Source of the DNA: Rhodobacterales bacterium
GTDB taxonomy: Bacteria; Pseudomonadota; Alphaproteobacteria; Rhizobiales; Stappiaceae
Length of the DNA: 64,000 bases
Assembly (NCBI GenBank): GCA_008107755.1
Contig: VIRH01000090.1
Location: 62,001-126,000 of the forward strand
Direction of reading: 5' to 3'
Within the stretch, counting starts at the first letter, position 1. Every line of letters begins with the position of its first letter. The translations under genes were made by a program, and so were the position numbers. A model generated the notes under the pieces. That model was not told where the DNA came from and ran no database searches. It saw only the letters and a program-made list of their open reading frames with translations. Positions 1 through 7,729 of the stretch are shown piece after piece.

Positions 1-1505
1 ACCTCTCCGAAACTCATCAGGAACCCGACGAGTCCCGCGGCGAAAAGCCCGGGCAGCAACGCCGGCAGAATGACGGTGGTGAAGCGGCGCAGATGCGTCG
101 CGCCGAGACTCGCGGCAGCTTCTTCAAGCGAATAGTCCAGCGACATGACGGACGTTGTCAGAAGCGTGATGACGAACGGCAGGATCAGCACCACATGGAT
201 CGCGACCAGGCCGACGAAGGGCGGCACCATGATATAGATCTGCAGCAGTTTCAGCATGCCGACCGCGATGGCAATGCCGGGAAGCGACAGCGGCAGCATC
301 CAGAAGGCCAGCAGCGCCGTCCGCCCCTTGAAGGGATAGCGTGCGAGTGCGAAGGAGGCCGGCAGCGCGAGCAGGGTCGCGAAGAAGACCGAGACGACCG
401 CAAGCTGAACCGAAATCAGGAAGTTGTCCGTGTAGTCGCCGTCCACCAGCACCCGGCGATACCATTCCAGCGTGAAGCCCCTGAAGCCGGCGGCTGTTGC
501 CAGTGGAACATCGTTGAAGCTCTGGATGACCACCAGCACAAGAGGCAGGATCAAAAGTCCGATCGCGGAGAAGAGGCAGACGCGGCTGAGGATCGGGCCG
601 GCCTTGTCGATCAGCCAGAAAACCGATGGCGAAATGTTCCACGGCGTTGCCGGTGTGCCCTGCCGCCAGCGCATGAAGCGGTTGAGGCCGAGCGTCGCAA
701 GGGCAATGAAGACAAGCCCGACCACGGTCATGACCAGAGCCAGCGCGGAGGCAAGCGTTGCATTGAGGTTCGAGATCGCCTCGTTCTGCACCAGCATGCC
801 GATGGTCCAGACCTTCTTGCCGCCCAGCAGCGTTGCCGAGACGTAAGACGTCGAGGTCATCAGGAAGACGACGATCACACCGGAGCGCAGGCCCGGCATG
901 GACAGCGGGAAATCAACCGTCAGAAAGCGAATGGCCGGCGAGGCGCCGAGACTTTCGGCGGCTTCGTGAATACGCGGCGAGGTATTTTGAAGGTTGTCGT
1001 AAAGCGCGAGCACCATGAATGGCATGAACACCTGCGTCAGCGCCACGATCACCGCGCCATGGGTGAACAGCATGTGCTCGAACGGCGGAAATCCGGTCAG
1101 GCCGGTGACGGTGTTCAGGAGACCTCTCGGCGCCAGCAGAAGAATGATGCCGAGCGAGCGCACGACCACGTTGGTCAGGAGCGGGATCAGGATGACGGCA
1201 AAGGATAATGCGCGCCATTTCGGCGGCATCCGAACGAGCCAGTAGGCGAGCGGATATCCCAGGAGGGCCGAAACGGCGGTGACGGCAAGGCCGAGCAACA
1301 CCGTTTCGGCAATGATCGAGAGATAGAATGGATCGGACAGGATCGTCGTGAACTGAACGAGGGAGGGCGCCTGAAACACCGGGCCGAACGGGCTCGGATA
1401 TTCATGCAGCGACAGCAGCACCACAACGCCGAGGGGAGCGGCGAAGGCGAGCAGTAGCCAACCCGTTACAGGCAGCGACAGTACAGGTCCGATCCAGCGC
1501 TTCAT
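1..1505 (-). CDS. ABC transporter permease, two permease units fused (partial, runs off left edge)
   Basis: An open frame of 501 codons runs from ATG at 1505 to the window edge without a stop. The product starts MKRWIGPVLSLPVTG and is strongly hydrophobic throughout. Two separate binding-protein-dependent permease EAA loops are visible: EAAESLGASP near residue 184 and EEAAASLGAT near residue 470, each followed by a Pro/Gly-rich end of the loop. Both inner-membrane permease subunits of a spermidine/putrescine- or FbpB-type importer are therefore fused in one polypeptide. The join is in frame at about 640-660, with no frameshift. The start overlaps the stop of the binding-protein gene by ATGA, so translation is probably coupled. 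Only the last residues are missing from view. Family assignment is firm; the substrate is not known. Confidence 0.88.
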   Translation of the reverse strand, partial: MKRWIGPVLSLPVTGWLLLAFAAPLGVVVLLSLHEYPSPFGPVFQAPSLVQFTTILSDPFYLSIIAETVLLGLAVTAVSALLGYPLAYWLVRMPPKWRALSFAVILIPLLTNVVVRSLGIILLLAPRGLLNTVTGLTGFPPFEHMLFTHGAVIVALTQVFMPFMVLALYDNLQNTSPRIHEAAESLGASPAIRFLTVDFPLSMPGLRSGVIVVFLMTSTSYVSATLLGGKKVWTIGMLVQNEAISNLNATLASALALVMTVVGLVFIALATLGLNRFMRWRQGTPATPWNISPSVFWLIDKAGPILSRVCLFSAIGLLILPLVLVVIQSFNDVPLATAAGFRGFTLEWYRRVLVDGDYTDNFLISVQLAVVSVFFATLLALPASFALARYPFKGRTALLAFWMLPLSLPGIAIAVGMLKLLQIYIMVPPFVGLVAIHVVLILPFVITLLTTSVMSLDYSLEEAAASLGATHLRRFTTVILPALLPGLFAAGLVGFLMSFGE

Positions 1506-2542
1506 CCAGCGATCTCCCGATCGTATTTCGACTGCCACTCCGAACGATGCGAGTTGATGTAGTCCCAGTCGAAATCAACAAGGCTGCTGACGTCGCCGCC
1601 GCTGATGATCTTGCCCTTGAGATCATCCGGGATTTCCAGGTTCGTGATCGTCGGCGAGTAATAGATCTCACGCGCATAGGCGAGCATGGTTTCGGGCTCT
1701 AGGTGCAGGTTGATCCACTCCTCGGCCAAAACCTGGTTCTTCGTTCCTTCGGTGATGCAGGCGACGTTCATGGTCACCGCCTGCCCCTCGACCGGGCTTG
1801 CAATCTCGCAATCGGGGTTGCGGCTTTCCTGATACATGCGGGTGAAGGAGGCGAACTCGACGGAGAGGTCCGCGATGTTCTGGTCCATCATGTCGTAAAG
1901 CTGGGCCTGGCTGCCCTGAATGCCGGCGAAGGGCTTCAGTTCCTTGACCTTTTCAACGATCGCGTCGAAATCGGTGATCGGGATGTCCCATGCTTTCGCC
2001 GTCATCATCAGAGCGGAGATGCCCTCCGCGCCGAGGCCGTCCGGCCATGCGATGCGGCCCTTCCATTCCGGATTCCACATATCCTTCCAGGAGGTGATCG
2101 GCGACTTTGCAGCGGTCTTGTCGTAGACGATCGTGCACGGGTTGAAGGCAACGCCGTAGCCGCCCTTGCGTGCCAGCGGGTAGAGGTTCTCGAAATTCGG
2201 CACGGCGTCCGTCGGCGCCTGCGTGACACCGTCGGCAACAGCCTGACGGCTTTCGTAGATGTTCAGGTAAAGCACGTCAAAGCTCGGACGGCCGCGCTCC
2301 GCGTAGGCACGGGCGCGCCGGTCGCCCGTACCGCCGAGAACGTAGGAGATCTTGCAGCCGTATTTATCGACGATCTTGGGCTCGATGTGTTTCTTGACGA
2401 GCTTTTCCTGCGCACCGCCCCAGATGCCGACGACCAGTTCGTCGCCAGGCTTCGGTTGTGCGAACGCGGGCCGGATGATCGAGGCCGGCGCAGCCAGCCC
2501 TGCGGCCATCAGGCCGGTAAATTGTCTGCGGTTCATCTTCAT
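1502..2542 (-). CDS. ABC transporter substrate-binding protein, spermidine/putrescine type
   Basis: A 346-residue periplasmic binding protein. The N-terminus (MKMNRRQFTGLMAAGLAAPA) has a twin-arginine NRRQF motif and hydrophobic core, ending near PAFAQ, so Tat export is likely. The mature part resembles family 1 extracellular solute-binding proteins of the PotD/PotF kind (VVGIWGG start, WNPEWKGRIAWPD segment, C-terminal region with LHLEPETMLAYA). A good Shine-Dalgarno AGGAGA lies 7 nt before the ATG. It sits 38 nt downstream of the ATPase gene and overlaps the permease start, giving a complete importer. Real polyamine binding is not proven: the family also takes opines, amino acids and other small organic compounds, and the hydrolases of the operon suggest an amide or ester. 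Confidence 0.9.
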   Translation of the reverse strand: MKMNRRQFTGLMAAGLAAPASIIRPAFAQPKPGDELVVGIWGGAQEKLVKKHIEPKIVDKYGCKISYVLGGTGDRRARAYAERGRPSFDVLYLNIYESRQAVADGVTQAPTDAVPNFENLYPLARKGGYGVAFNPCTIVYDKTAAKSPITSWKDMWNPEWKGRIAWPDGLGAEGISALMMTAKAWDIPITDFDAIVEKVKELKPFAGIQGSQAQLYDMMDQNIADLSVEFASFTRMYQESRNPDCEIASPVEGQAVTMNVACITEGTKNQVLAEEWINLHLEPETMLAYAREIYYSPTITNLEIPDDLKGKIISGGDVSSLVDFDWDYINSHRSEWQSKYDREIAG

Positions 2543-2580
2543 TGAAAGTCTCCTGTTTTTCTGGAAGGTATTGGAGGGCT

Positions 2581-3609
2581 TCAGATAAAAGTGATGGCTC
2601 CCGGCAGCGCCTCGACCCCCGCTGTCGCACCGACGACAGGGGCGGGCAGATCCGACGGGATGATCAGGCGAACGGGGCCGCTGGCAGACACCAGATCGAC
2701 CTCGTAGGTCTCTCCGAAATAATTGACGGCGTTGACCGTGCCCGACAGGCGAAGCTGACCTCTGGCTTCGTCGCAGAGCCGCAGGCGGGAGGCGCGCAGC
2801 ACCATCTGGCTCGCTCCTTCCGAGGCACCCGAACAGGTGACGCCTTTCGACCGGAAAACCCCCTTTTCAACGCTCCCGGGCAGGACGGTGCGCGCTCCGA
2901 GGAATTTTGCCGTGAAAGCGGTCTTCGGGGCATCGCAGAGCATGGTCGGCGTGCCGAGTTCGCTGATCACACCGCCGCTCATGACCGCGATACGGTCCGA
3001 CATGGACAACGCTTCCTGCTGGTCGTGGGTGACGAAGATCGTGGTGATGCCAAGACGCTGCTGGAGCTGACGGATTTCGTCGCGCATCTCGGCGCGCAGA
3101 TTTGCGTCGAGGTTGGAAAGAGGTTCGTCCAGAAGCAGGACTTCCGGCTCGATCACGAGCGCCCGGGCGAGGGCGACGCGCTGCTGCTGCCCGCCGGACA
3201 GATTGCCCGGCAGCCGGTCCGCGAAGGTACCAAGACCCACTGTCTCGATGGCCGCGCGTGCCTGCTCCAGCCGTTTTGCCGTCGCGACATTGCGCATGCG
3301 CAGGCCGTAGGCGACGTTTTCTAGGGCCGAGAGATGGGGAAACAGGGCGTAGGACTGAAAAACGACACCCAGATTGCGCTTGTGCGGTGGCAGGCTGGTG
3401 ATGTCGCGCCCGTTGACGGTGATATAACCCGACGACGGCGGGACGAAGCCGGCAATCATGCGCAGCGTCGTCGTCTTGCCGCAGCCCGACGGGCCAAGCA
3501 GCGACAGCAGTTCGCCCCGGTTGATCTCCAGCGTGAGCTTGTCGACTGCAACCGTATCGCCATACTTCGCGGTAAGAGCATCGAGGGTGAGATAACCGCG
3601 TTCACGCAT
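2581..3609 (-). CDS. ABC transporter ATP-binding protein, PotA family
   Basis: ATPase of the same importer, about 342 residues. Visible in order: Walker A GPSGCGKTTT, Q-loop VFQSYALFP, signature LSGGQQQRVALARAL, Walker B VLLLDEPLSNLD, H-loop FVTHDQQEA, then a C-terminal TOBE-like beta-rich region. I choose ATG 3609 (MRERGYLTLDALTAKYG), which has AAGG about 10 nt upstream and overlaps the upstream hydrolase stop by 8 nt; ATG 3627 (MIKALRM) is the alternative. The open frame continues upstream to 3918 but that part is Arg/Pro-rich and lies over the hydrolase gene, so it is not real. Its place between hydrolases and binding protein indicates one transcription unit. Confidence 0.92.
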   Translation of the reverse strand: MRERGYLTLDALTAKYGDTVAVDKLTLEINRGELLSLLGPSGCGKTTTLRMIAGFVPPSSGYITVNGRDITSLPPHKRNLGVVFQSYALFPHLSALENVAYGLRMRNVATAKRLEQARAAIETVGLGTFADRLPGNLSGGQQQRVALARALVIEPEVLLLDEPLSNLDANLRAEMRDEIRQLQQRLGITTIFVTHDQQEALSMSDRIAVMSGGVISELGTPTMLCDAPKTAFTAKFLGARTVLPGSVEKGVFRSKGVTCSGASEGASQMVLRASRLRLCDEARGQLRLSGTVNAVNYFGETYEVDLVSASGPVRLIIPSDLPAPVVGATAGVEALPGAITFI

Positions 3610-5224
3610 TCGCAGAGCCTTGATCATGTAAGGGGAGAAGAAGCCGGCTGGCGGCATGATGAAGGGTGAGCGCAGTCGCGCGCGCACCGGCGCGCGGCAG
3701 CCGCCGCGCCGGAAAGGGCAGGAAATCGGGACAGGGCGCAGCCTGAACGGCAAGACGCAGCGCCTCGCCGCTGTGGAGGGTTCTGTAGAGACCGTCGAAC
3801 CTGAAGCGACAGAGGCTTCTTCCGGCCTCACTGCCCTGATCCGGCTCGATTGCGGCAACCGAGGTTGCAAGAGCGCGGGCGCTCCCGTCTGGAGACACGA
3901 CCGACAGCGACGCGGCAAGTCCGCTCAGATCGCCGTCCAGCGAAACGGAGACATCCGCTTCAGCCCGGCCCGCCAGCAGCGTATCCTGCCTCAGACCTGT
4001 CGACGTGTAGCACGCGACATCCGCGCGATCGTGATGACTTTCAAGAGAAACCGGCCCGCCTGGAGTGCCGCAGGAGCCGCCCGTGTGCGGTGCGGGACGC
4101 GATGGGTCGTGCACCAGAACGTCCTGCCCGTCGCCCGGAACGTCGACCAGCCGGCCGTCTCCGAGAAGCGTTGCGGCAAGTCCGTCAGACATGGGCCGGA
4201 TTTGCCGGGAGGGGGCAGCAAAAAACCGAACCGGGTCTTCCTCGCGCCAGACGTCTGTCCCGCCGTCATAGGCGAGAAATGGCGGCGGCGCATTGCCAAC
4301 GCCCTTCAGATAATGATCGAAAAACGCCAGCTGCGCCCGGTCCACCGAGAATTCCGCGCCTGCCGCCAGCCGGGCTGCGCCTGAACTGCGGTTCCAGCCG
4401 ATATGGCCCCAGGGCGCAAAGACGAGATGGGTCGTTTCCGGCGACACGGCCCGGAAGGCTGCGTCTGCGGCAAGCGCACCGCGCAGCAGGAAATCGGCGG
4501 CGCCAGCCGTCTGGAAAAGCGGTACGACCGGAGGCGGCGACAGCGCGGCCGAGGGATTGGCGCTGATCTCACCCGATGCCCAGGCCGACAGATGCGAAAG
4601 ATCCGGACGCGCGATCAGGAAATCGAAAAGCTCGGTCCACGGCCTCCTGGCGTCGAGCGCTGCAAGCGCCGCATCGTCGCCCAGCCTGTGAGCCTTGAGG
4701 CGTGCCATCTGCGCCGCCCAGCCCGTCGACATGGCGGCGCGGAACAGGCCGCCTTCGGATGACCAGTCCATGAGCGGGTTCCACGAGGCCATCGAGACGG
4801 CCATCGCGTCGGGCCGTCCGCCGCCTGCGAGCATCAGAAACTGTGTCGTGCCCTGATAGGAAAATCCGTAGGTACCGACCTTCCCGCAGGAGCCTTCCAG
4901 ACCGCGTGCCCAGTCGAGCGTTTCGGCCCCGTCGCCGGCTTCATTTGCGAGCGCTTCGAAATCGCCTTCGGAATCGCCGGCACCCCGAACATCCTGGACA
5001 GCGACGATATACCCGCGCGCCGCATACCAGGACGGATGCGCCAGGGTTACCGTCGATGCGATTTCCCGGCCGTAGGGTTGCCGCATCAGGAGCACCGGAA
5101 GGCTCTTCGCCGTATCCGGGCGCCAGACGGAGGCAACCAGGTTCGTCCCGTCCCGCAACCGCACGTCACGGCGCTCCGGCCCCTTCACGGGCAAAACCGG
5201 TGGCTGGATGCGGTGCGATGACAT
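3602..5224 (-). CDS. CocE/NonD family hydrolase (peptidase S15-like)
   Basis: About 540 residues of the X-Pro dipeptidyl-peptidase/cocaine esterase family: an N-terminal alpha/beta-hydrolase domain and a C-terminal jelly-roll domain. Seen: RDGTNLVASVWRP at the N-terminus, PVLLMRQPYG, the nucleophile elbow TYGFSYQGTTQ with Ser, and FAPWGHIGW supplying the catalytic His. The Asp cannot be assigned with certainty. No signal peptide is seen, so it is probably cytosolic and acts on the imported compound or its product, cleaving an ester or amide. ATG 5224 (MSSHRIQPPV) is used; ATG 5236 (MAPDMSS), overlapping the upstream gene, is equally possible. The longer open frame to 5362 lies inside the creatininase gene and is rejected. 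Confidence 0.85.
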   Translation of the reverse strand: MSSHRIQPPVLPVKGPERRDVRLRDGTNLVASVWRPDTAKSLPVLLMRQPYGREIASTVTLAHPSWYAARGYIVAVQDVRGAGDSEGDFEALANEAGDGAETLDWARGLEGSCGKVGTYGFSYQGTTQFLMLAGGGRPDAMAVSMASWNPLMDWSSEGGLFRAAMSTGWAAQMARLKAHRLGDDAALAALDARRPWTELFDFLIARPDLSHLSAWASGEISANPSAALSPPPVVPLFQTAGAADFLLRGALAADAAFRAVSPETTHLVFAPWGHIGWNRSSGAARLAAGAEFSVDRAQLAFFDHYLKGVGNAPPPFLAYDGGTDVWREEDPVRFFAAPSRQIRPMSDGLAATLLGDGRLVDVPGDGQDVLVHDPSRPAPHTGGSCGTPGGPVSLESHHDRADVACYTSTGLRQDTLLAGRAEADVSVSLDGDLSGLAASLSVVSPDGSARALATSVAAIEPDQGSEAGRSLCRFRFDGLYRTLHSGEALRLAVQAAPCPDFLPFPARRLPRAGARATALTLHHAASRLLLPLHDQGSANA

Positions 5225-5225
5225 G

Positions 5226-6044
5226 TCAGGCGCCATTGAACATCGTTGTGCGGGTGATCCGCTCCAGCGGGAAATCCGCAACTTCGCGCAGCAGGGCCAC
5301 GAAGCGTTCGGCGCCGCGATCAAGAGCGACAGCGCCCCTTTCCGCGTCCGCCGCCGCGGCATTGCCGCACGCCCCGGACGGATGAAGATCCTGGGTCTGC
5401 CAGCCGAACCCGATAGCGCCTTCCGGCGTCAGGATCTGGTCGTCCTCCTCCATCTTGACGGACACAGGCACGAAATCATCCGCATGCTCCATGCTCACCA
5501 GGTCCGGATGCAGAGCCAGAAGAGCGGAGGTCTCGTACTCGCCGCCATGAATACCGTGCTTCTCCTCGTGAGCGCTGAAGAGGTCGGACATGTCGGCACC
5601 GGCGGTCGCACGGGCAGAGACGGCAAACATTCCCAGCTTCACGCGCAATTCGCGGCAGACGATATCGATGACCTGGGGCTGCCCGCCGTGGGAATTCGCA
5701 AACACGATCTTGCGGCAGCCGGCCCGGCACACGCTTTCGGCGATCTCGTACCAGCATCGGGCAAGCGTCTCGTAGCTCAGCGTCAGGGTTCCTGGATATT
5801 CGTTGTGTTCGACCGACTTGCCGACGGCCTGCATCGGCAGGATCAGAACCGGCAGATCATCGGGAAGCTTGTCCACGACCCGCTCCATGATTCCGGCATT
5901 GATGGCGCTGTCGACGCGAACCGGGAGATGCGGACCGTGCTGTTCGACGGCGGCAACCGGGAGCACCGCAACGACCTTGCTCATATCCGTTTCGGAAAAG
6001 TCCTTGGTCGAAAGATCCCACCACCAATGCGATTTCAGCTTCAT
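5226..6044 (-). CDS. Creatininase family amidohydrolase
   Basis: A 272-residue member of the creatinine amidohydrolase superfamily, which holds metal-dependent hydrolases of cyclic amides such as creatinine, formamidopyrimidines and mycofactocin precursor (MftE). Metal-ligand motifs are visible: VEQHGPHLPVRVD (Glu, His, Asp), NSHGG (His) and HGGEYETS (Glu). Shine-Dalgarno AGGGAG lies 7 nt before the ATG. It is the first gene of a putative operon with a CocE-type hydrolase and an ABC importer, which suggests cleavage of an imported amide; true creatininase activity is only one possibility. The upstream 480-bp gap should hold the operon promoter. Confidence 0.88.
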   Translation of the reverse strand: MKLKSHWWWDLSTKDFSETDMSKVVAVLPVAAVEQHGPHLPVRVDSAINAGIMERVVDKLPDDLPVLILPMQAVGKSVEHNEYPGTLTLSYETLARCWYEIAESVCRAGCRKIVFANSHGGQPQVIDIVCRELRVKLGMFAVSARATAGADMSDLFSAHEEKHGIHGGEYETSALLALHPDLVSMEHADDFVPVSVKMEEDDQILTPEGAIGFGWQTQDLHPSGACGNAAAADAERGAVALDRGAERFVALLREVADFPLERITRTTMFNGA

Positions 6045-6125
6045 TCCGGAACTCCCTGGATCAACACGTCGGGAGAGATGGTAGGCAGAACCATTGGTGC
6101 GCTAAAAACATCAATATTAGACGAG

Positions 6126-6137
6126 TTCGTTGCCTAA
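6126..6137. repeat. 12-bp direct repeat TTCGTTGCCTAA, copy 1
   Basis: TTCGTTGCCTAA is found here and again identically at 6441-6452. This copy lies immediately upstream, on the minus strand, of the TAATAT box that could serve the creatininase/ABC operon, the usual place for an operator. Function is inferred from position only. Confidence 0.35.
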
Positions 6138-6440
6138 TTTAGAACGCACGAATTTCCGGGAAGATGCACTAACCTTGAGTTGCCGCCATGAAAGGGCCGC
6201 ACGCGTCAATCTTTGCAGGCTGAGCGGGTAAAGATAACCAAAAACAACCGAAAATGCGTTTGCTTGAGCGCTCCGCTACCGCGCGGAATCCAGCGTATTG
6301 TGCGACATCCGGGCACCCGGAACCGTCTTTGCGTACTCAGGCAAGCCTCTTCGGTCAAAGCCGTCACCGACCGAAAACCGATGGATCGGCGCCGAAAATG
6401 GGCCGTCCAACATTTCAGCAGTTAGCCCTGAAAACGGACA

Positions 6441-6452
6441 TTCGTTGCCTAA
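6441..6452. repeat. 12-bp direct repeat TTCGTTGCCTAA, copy 2
   Basis: Identical to the copy at 6126-6137 and in the same orientation, 315 bp away, near the 3' end of the topoisomerase gene. It may be a distal operator or chance. Confidence 0.3.
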
Positions 6453-6526
6453 AAAAACAACCTGGTCCGGACGGGATTTTACGTCCTGAGCACCCGGTCT
6501 CTCAAGGGAAGGTGTGGACCACGCCC

Positions 6527-7570
6527 CTAATCGGAGCCGAAGCGTTCCAGAAACCTCAGGGTACGTGCCTCGGAGGCCCGGAGCCCCGATCTGTTGCTAT
6601 TTGCGTCGGCAAACCACTTCCGGGAGGCGGGCAGATCGTCCGAGGACAGGGAAATGATGGACGGATGAATGTAGCTCGACCGGCTGATCGCCGGCGTGTT
6701 CGCCAGGATCTCCGCGCTGGCTTCCGACATCTCGCGGATCGTCGGGCGGCCGTCGCCGACAATCGCATCATGAGCCACCTCGTAGGCGGCCACGCTTCCG
6801 GCCCAGGTCCGGAATGTCTTGGCGGAAACATCAAGCCCGGATATCTCTGACAGATAGGCGTTCAGGCGGCCGGAATCGACCGGGCGAAGCTGGTCGGAAG
6901 CGTCTCGCCAGACAAAAAGCTGCCGCCCCGGCAAATCGGCGATGTCTTCCAGGACGCGACTGAGACGGGGATGCCGCAACCTCCGCCGAACCCGCTTGCC
7001 GCCCTTGCCGGTGAAGTCCAGTTCCAGTCGGTCACCCTTGAGCCTCAGATGCCGTTTCAGCAACGTCGTCGCGCCGTAGCTGCCGTTTTCCTCCGCATAG
7101 GTGCGGTTGCCGATACGCAGATGCGCCCGGTCGAGCAGCAGACACAGAGCCGCAAGCACCGTTTGTTCATCCGATGCCTCGCCCTCCAGATCCTTCTGGA
7201 TGCGGCGCCGAACCCGCGGTAGCGCGCTGCCGAACGCCGCAAGCTGGCCGAACTTGCTTGTCGTGCGATAGGCTTGCCAATCGGCGTGATAGCGATACTG
7301 CTTGCGCCCGCGCGCATCGAGCCCCGTGGCCTGCAGGTGGCCATTGGCACTGGAGCAGATCCAGACGTTCTCATAAGCCGGCGGAAGACCGAGCCCCTTG
7401 ATCCGCTCGAGCTCGACCGCCTCGCGCAGCAGCCCGCCGTCGGGAAGATGATAGGAAAACCCGCGTCCGCGGCGCACCCGCCGGATGCCGGGGTCCCGGT
7501 CACTCACGTAGACGAGGCCGATGGCACCAACCTGGAGGGCGGGATCGGTGGGGCCGAAATGCGCGTTCAT
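6527..7570 (-). CDS. DNA topoisomerase IB (poxvirus-type)
   Basis: A 347-residue type IB topoisomerase, which relaxes supercoils by transient nicking through a 3'-phosphotyrosine. Catalytic residues are visible: Arg152 in LRIGN, Lys189 in TGKGGK, Arg254 in KTFRTW and nucleophile Tyr300 in SRSSYIHP. The N-terminal domain carries YVSDRDPGIRR and RGRGFSYHLPDG. Bacterial members of this family are scattered and usually non-essential. The start ATG 7570 has no clear Shine-Dalgarno but overlaps (ATGA) the stop of a possible 22-codon ORF with a good ribosome-binding site, suggesting translational coupling. Confidence 0.93.
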   Translation of the reverse strand: MNAHFGPTDPALQVGAIGLVYVSDRDPGIRRVRRGRGFSYHLPDGGLLREAVELERIKGLGLPPAYENVWICSSANGHLQATGLDARGRKQYRYHADWQAYRTTSKFGQLAAFGSALPRVRRRIQKDLEGEASDEQTVLAALCLLLDRAHLRIGNRTYAEENGSYGATTLLKRHLRLKGDRLELDFTGKGGKRVRRRLRHPRLSRVLEDIADLPGRQLFVWRDASDQLRPVDSGRLNAYLSEISGLDVSAKTFRTWAGSVAAYEVAHDAIVGDGRPTIREMSEASAEILANTPAISRSSYIHPSIISLSSDDLPASRKWFADANSNRSGLRASEARTLRFLERFGSD

Positions 7571-7635
7571 GTGCGGCCCGCCCTCTTCGGGACGCCGATC
7601 AGATCATACCTGCCCGTCTTGCCGGATGCTCCCAT
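7567..7635 (-). CDS. Possible 22-aa leader ORF coupled to topoisomerase IB
   Basis: A short open frame from ATG 7635 encodes a basic 22-residue peptide starting MGASGKTGRYD. It has GAGGA about 9 nt upstream and its stop overlaps the topoisomerase start as ATGA, while the topoisomerase start itself lacks a ribosome-binding site. This arrangement is typical of translational coupling. No family is recognised and the frame is short enough to be chance. Confidence 0.3.
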   Translation of the reverse strand: MGASGKTGRYDLIGVPKRAGRT

Positions 7636-7729
7636 GTCGCTTTTTCCTCGCCCTGCCGAATGCTCATGTTCGGCCCGTATTCGGATTGAACCCTTCGTGA
7701 CGCGGAAGGTTCCATAATTCGCGATCCGG

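Larger units (their letters stand above)
6045..6526. other. Intergenic region upstream of the creatininase operon
   Basis: A 482-bp gap without a convincing gene; small open frames here lack family features. On the minus strand a TAATAT box (6119-6114) lies 70 nt before the creatininase start and may be a -10 element. The 12-mer TTCGTTGCCTAA occurs twice (6126 and 6441). A weak hairpin GGACG/CGTCC near 6460-6490, followed on the minus strand by seven T at about 6451-6457, might end topoisomerase transcription. Confidence 0.4.

Noticed and set aside
93-1208. 371-aa plus-strand open frame over the ABC permease
   Set aside because: Arg/Gln/His-rich, no family features, antisense to a clear permease; a typical GC-rich shadow.
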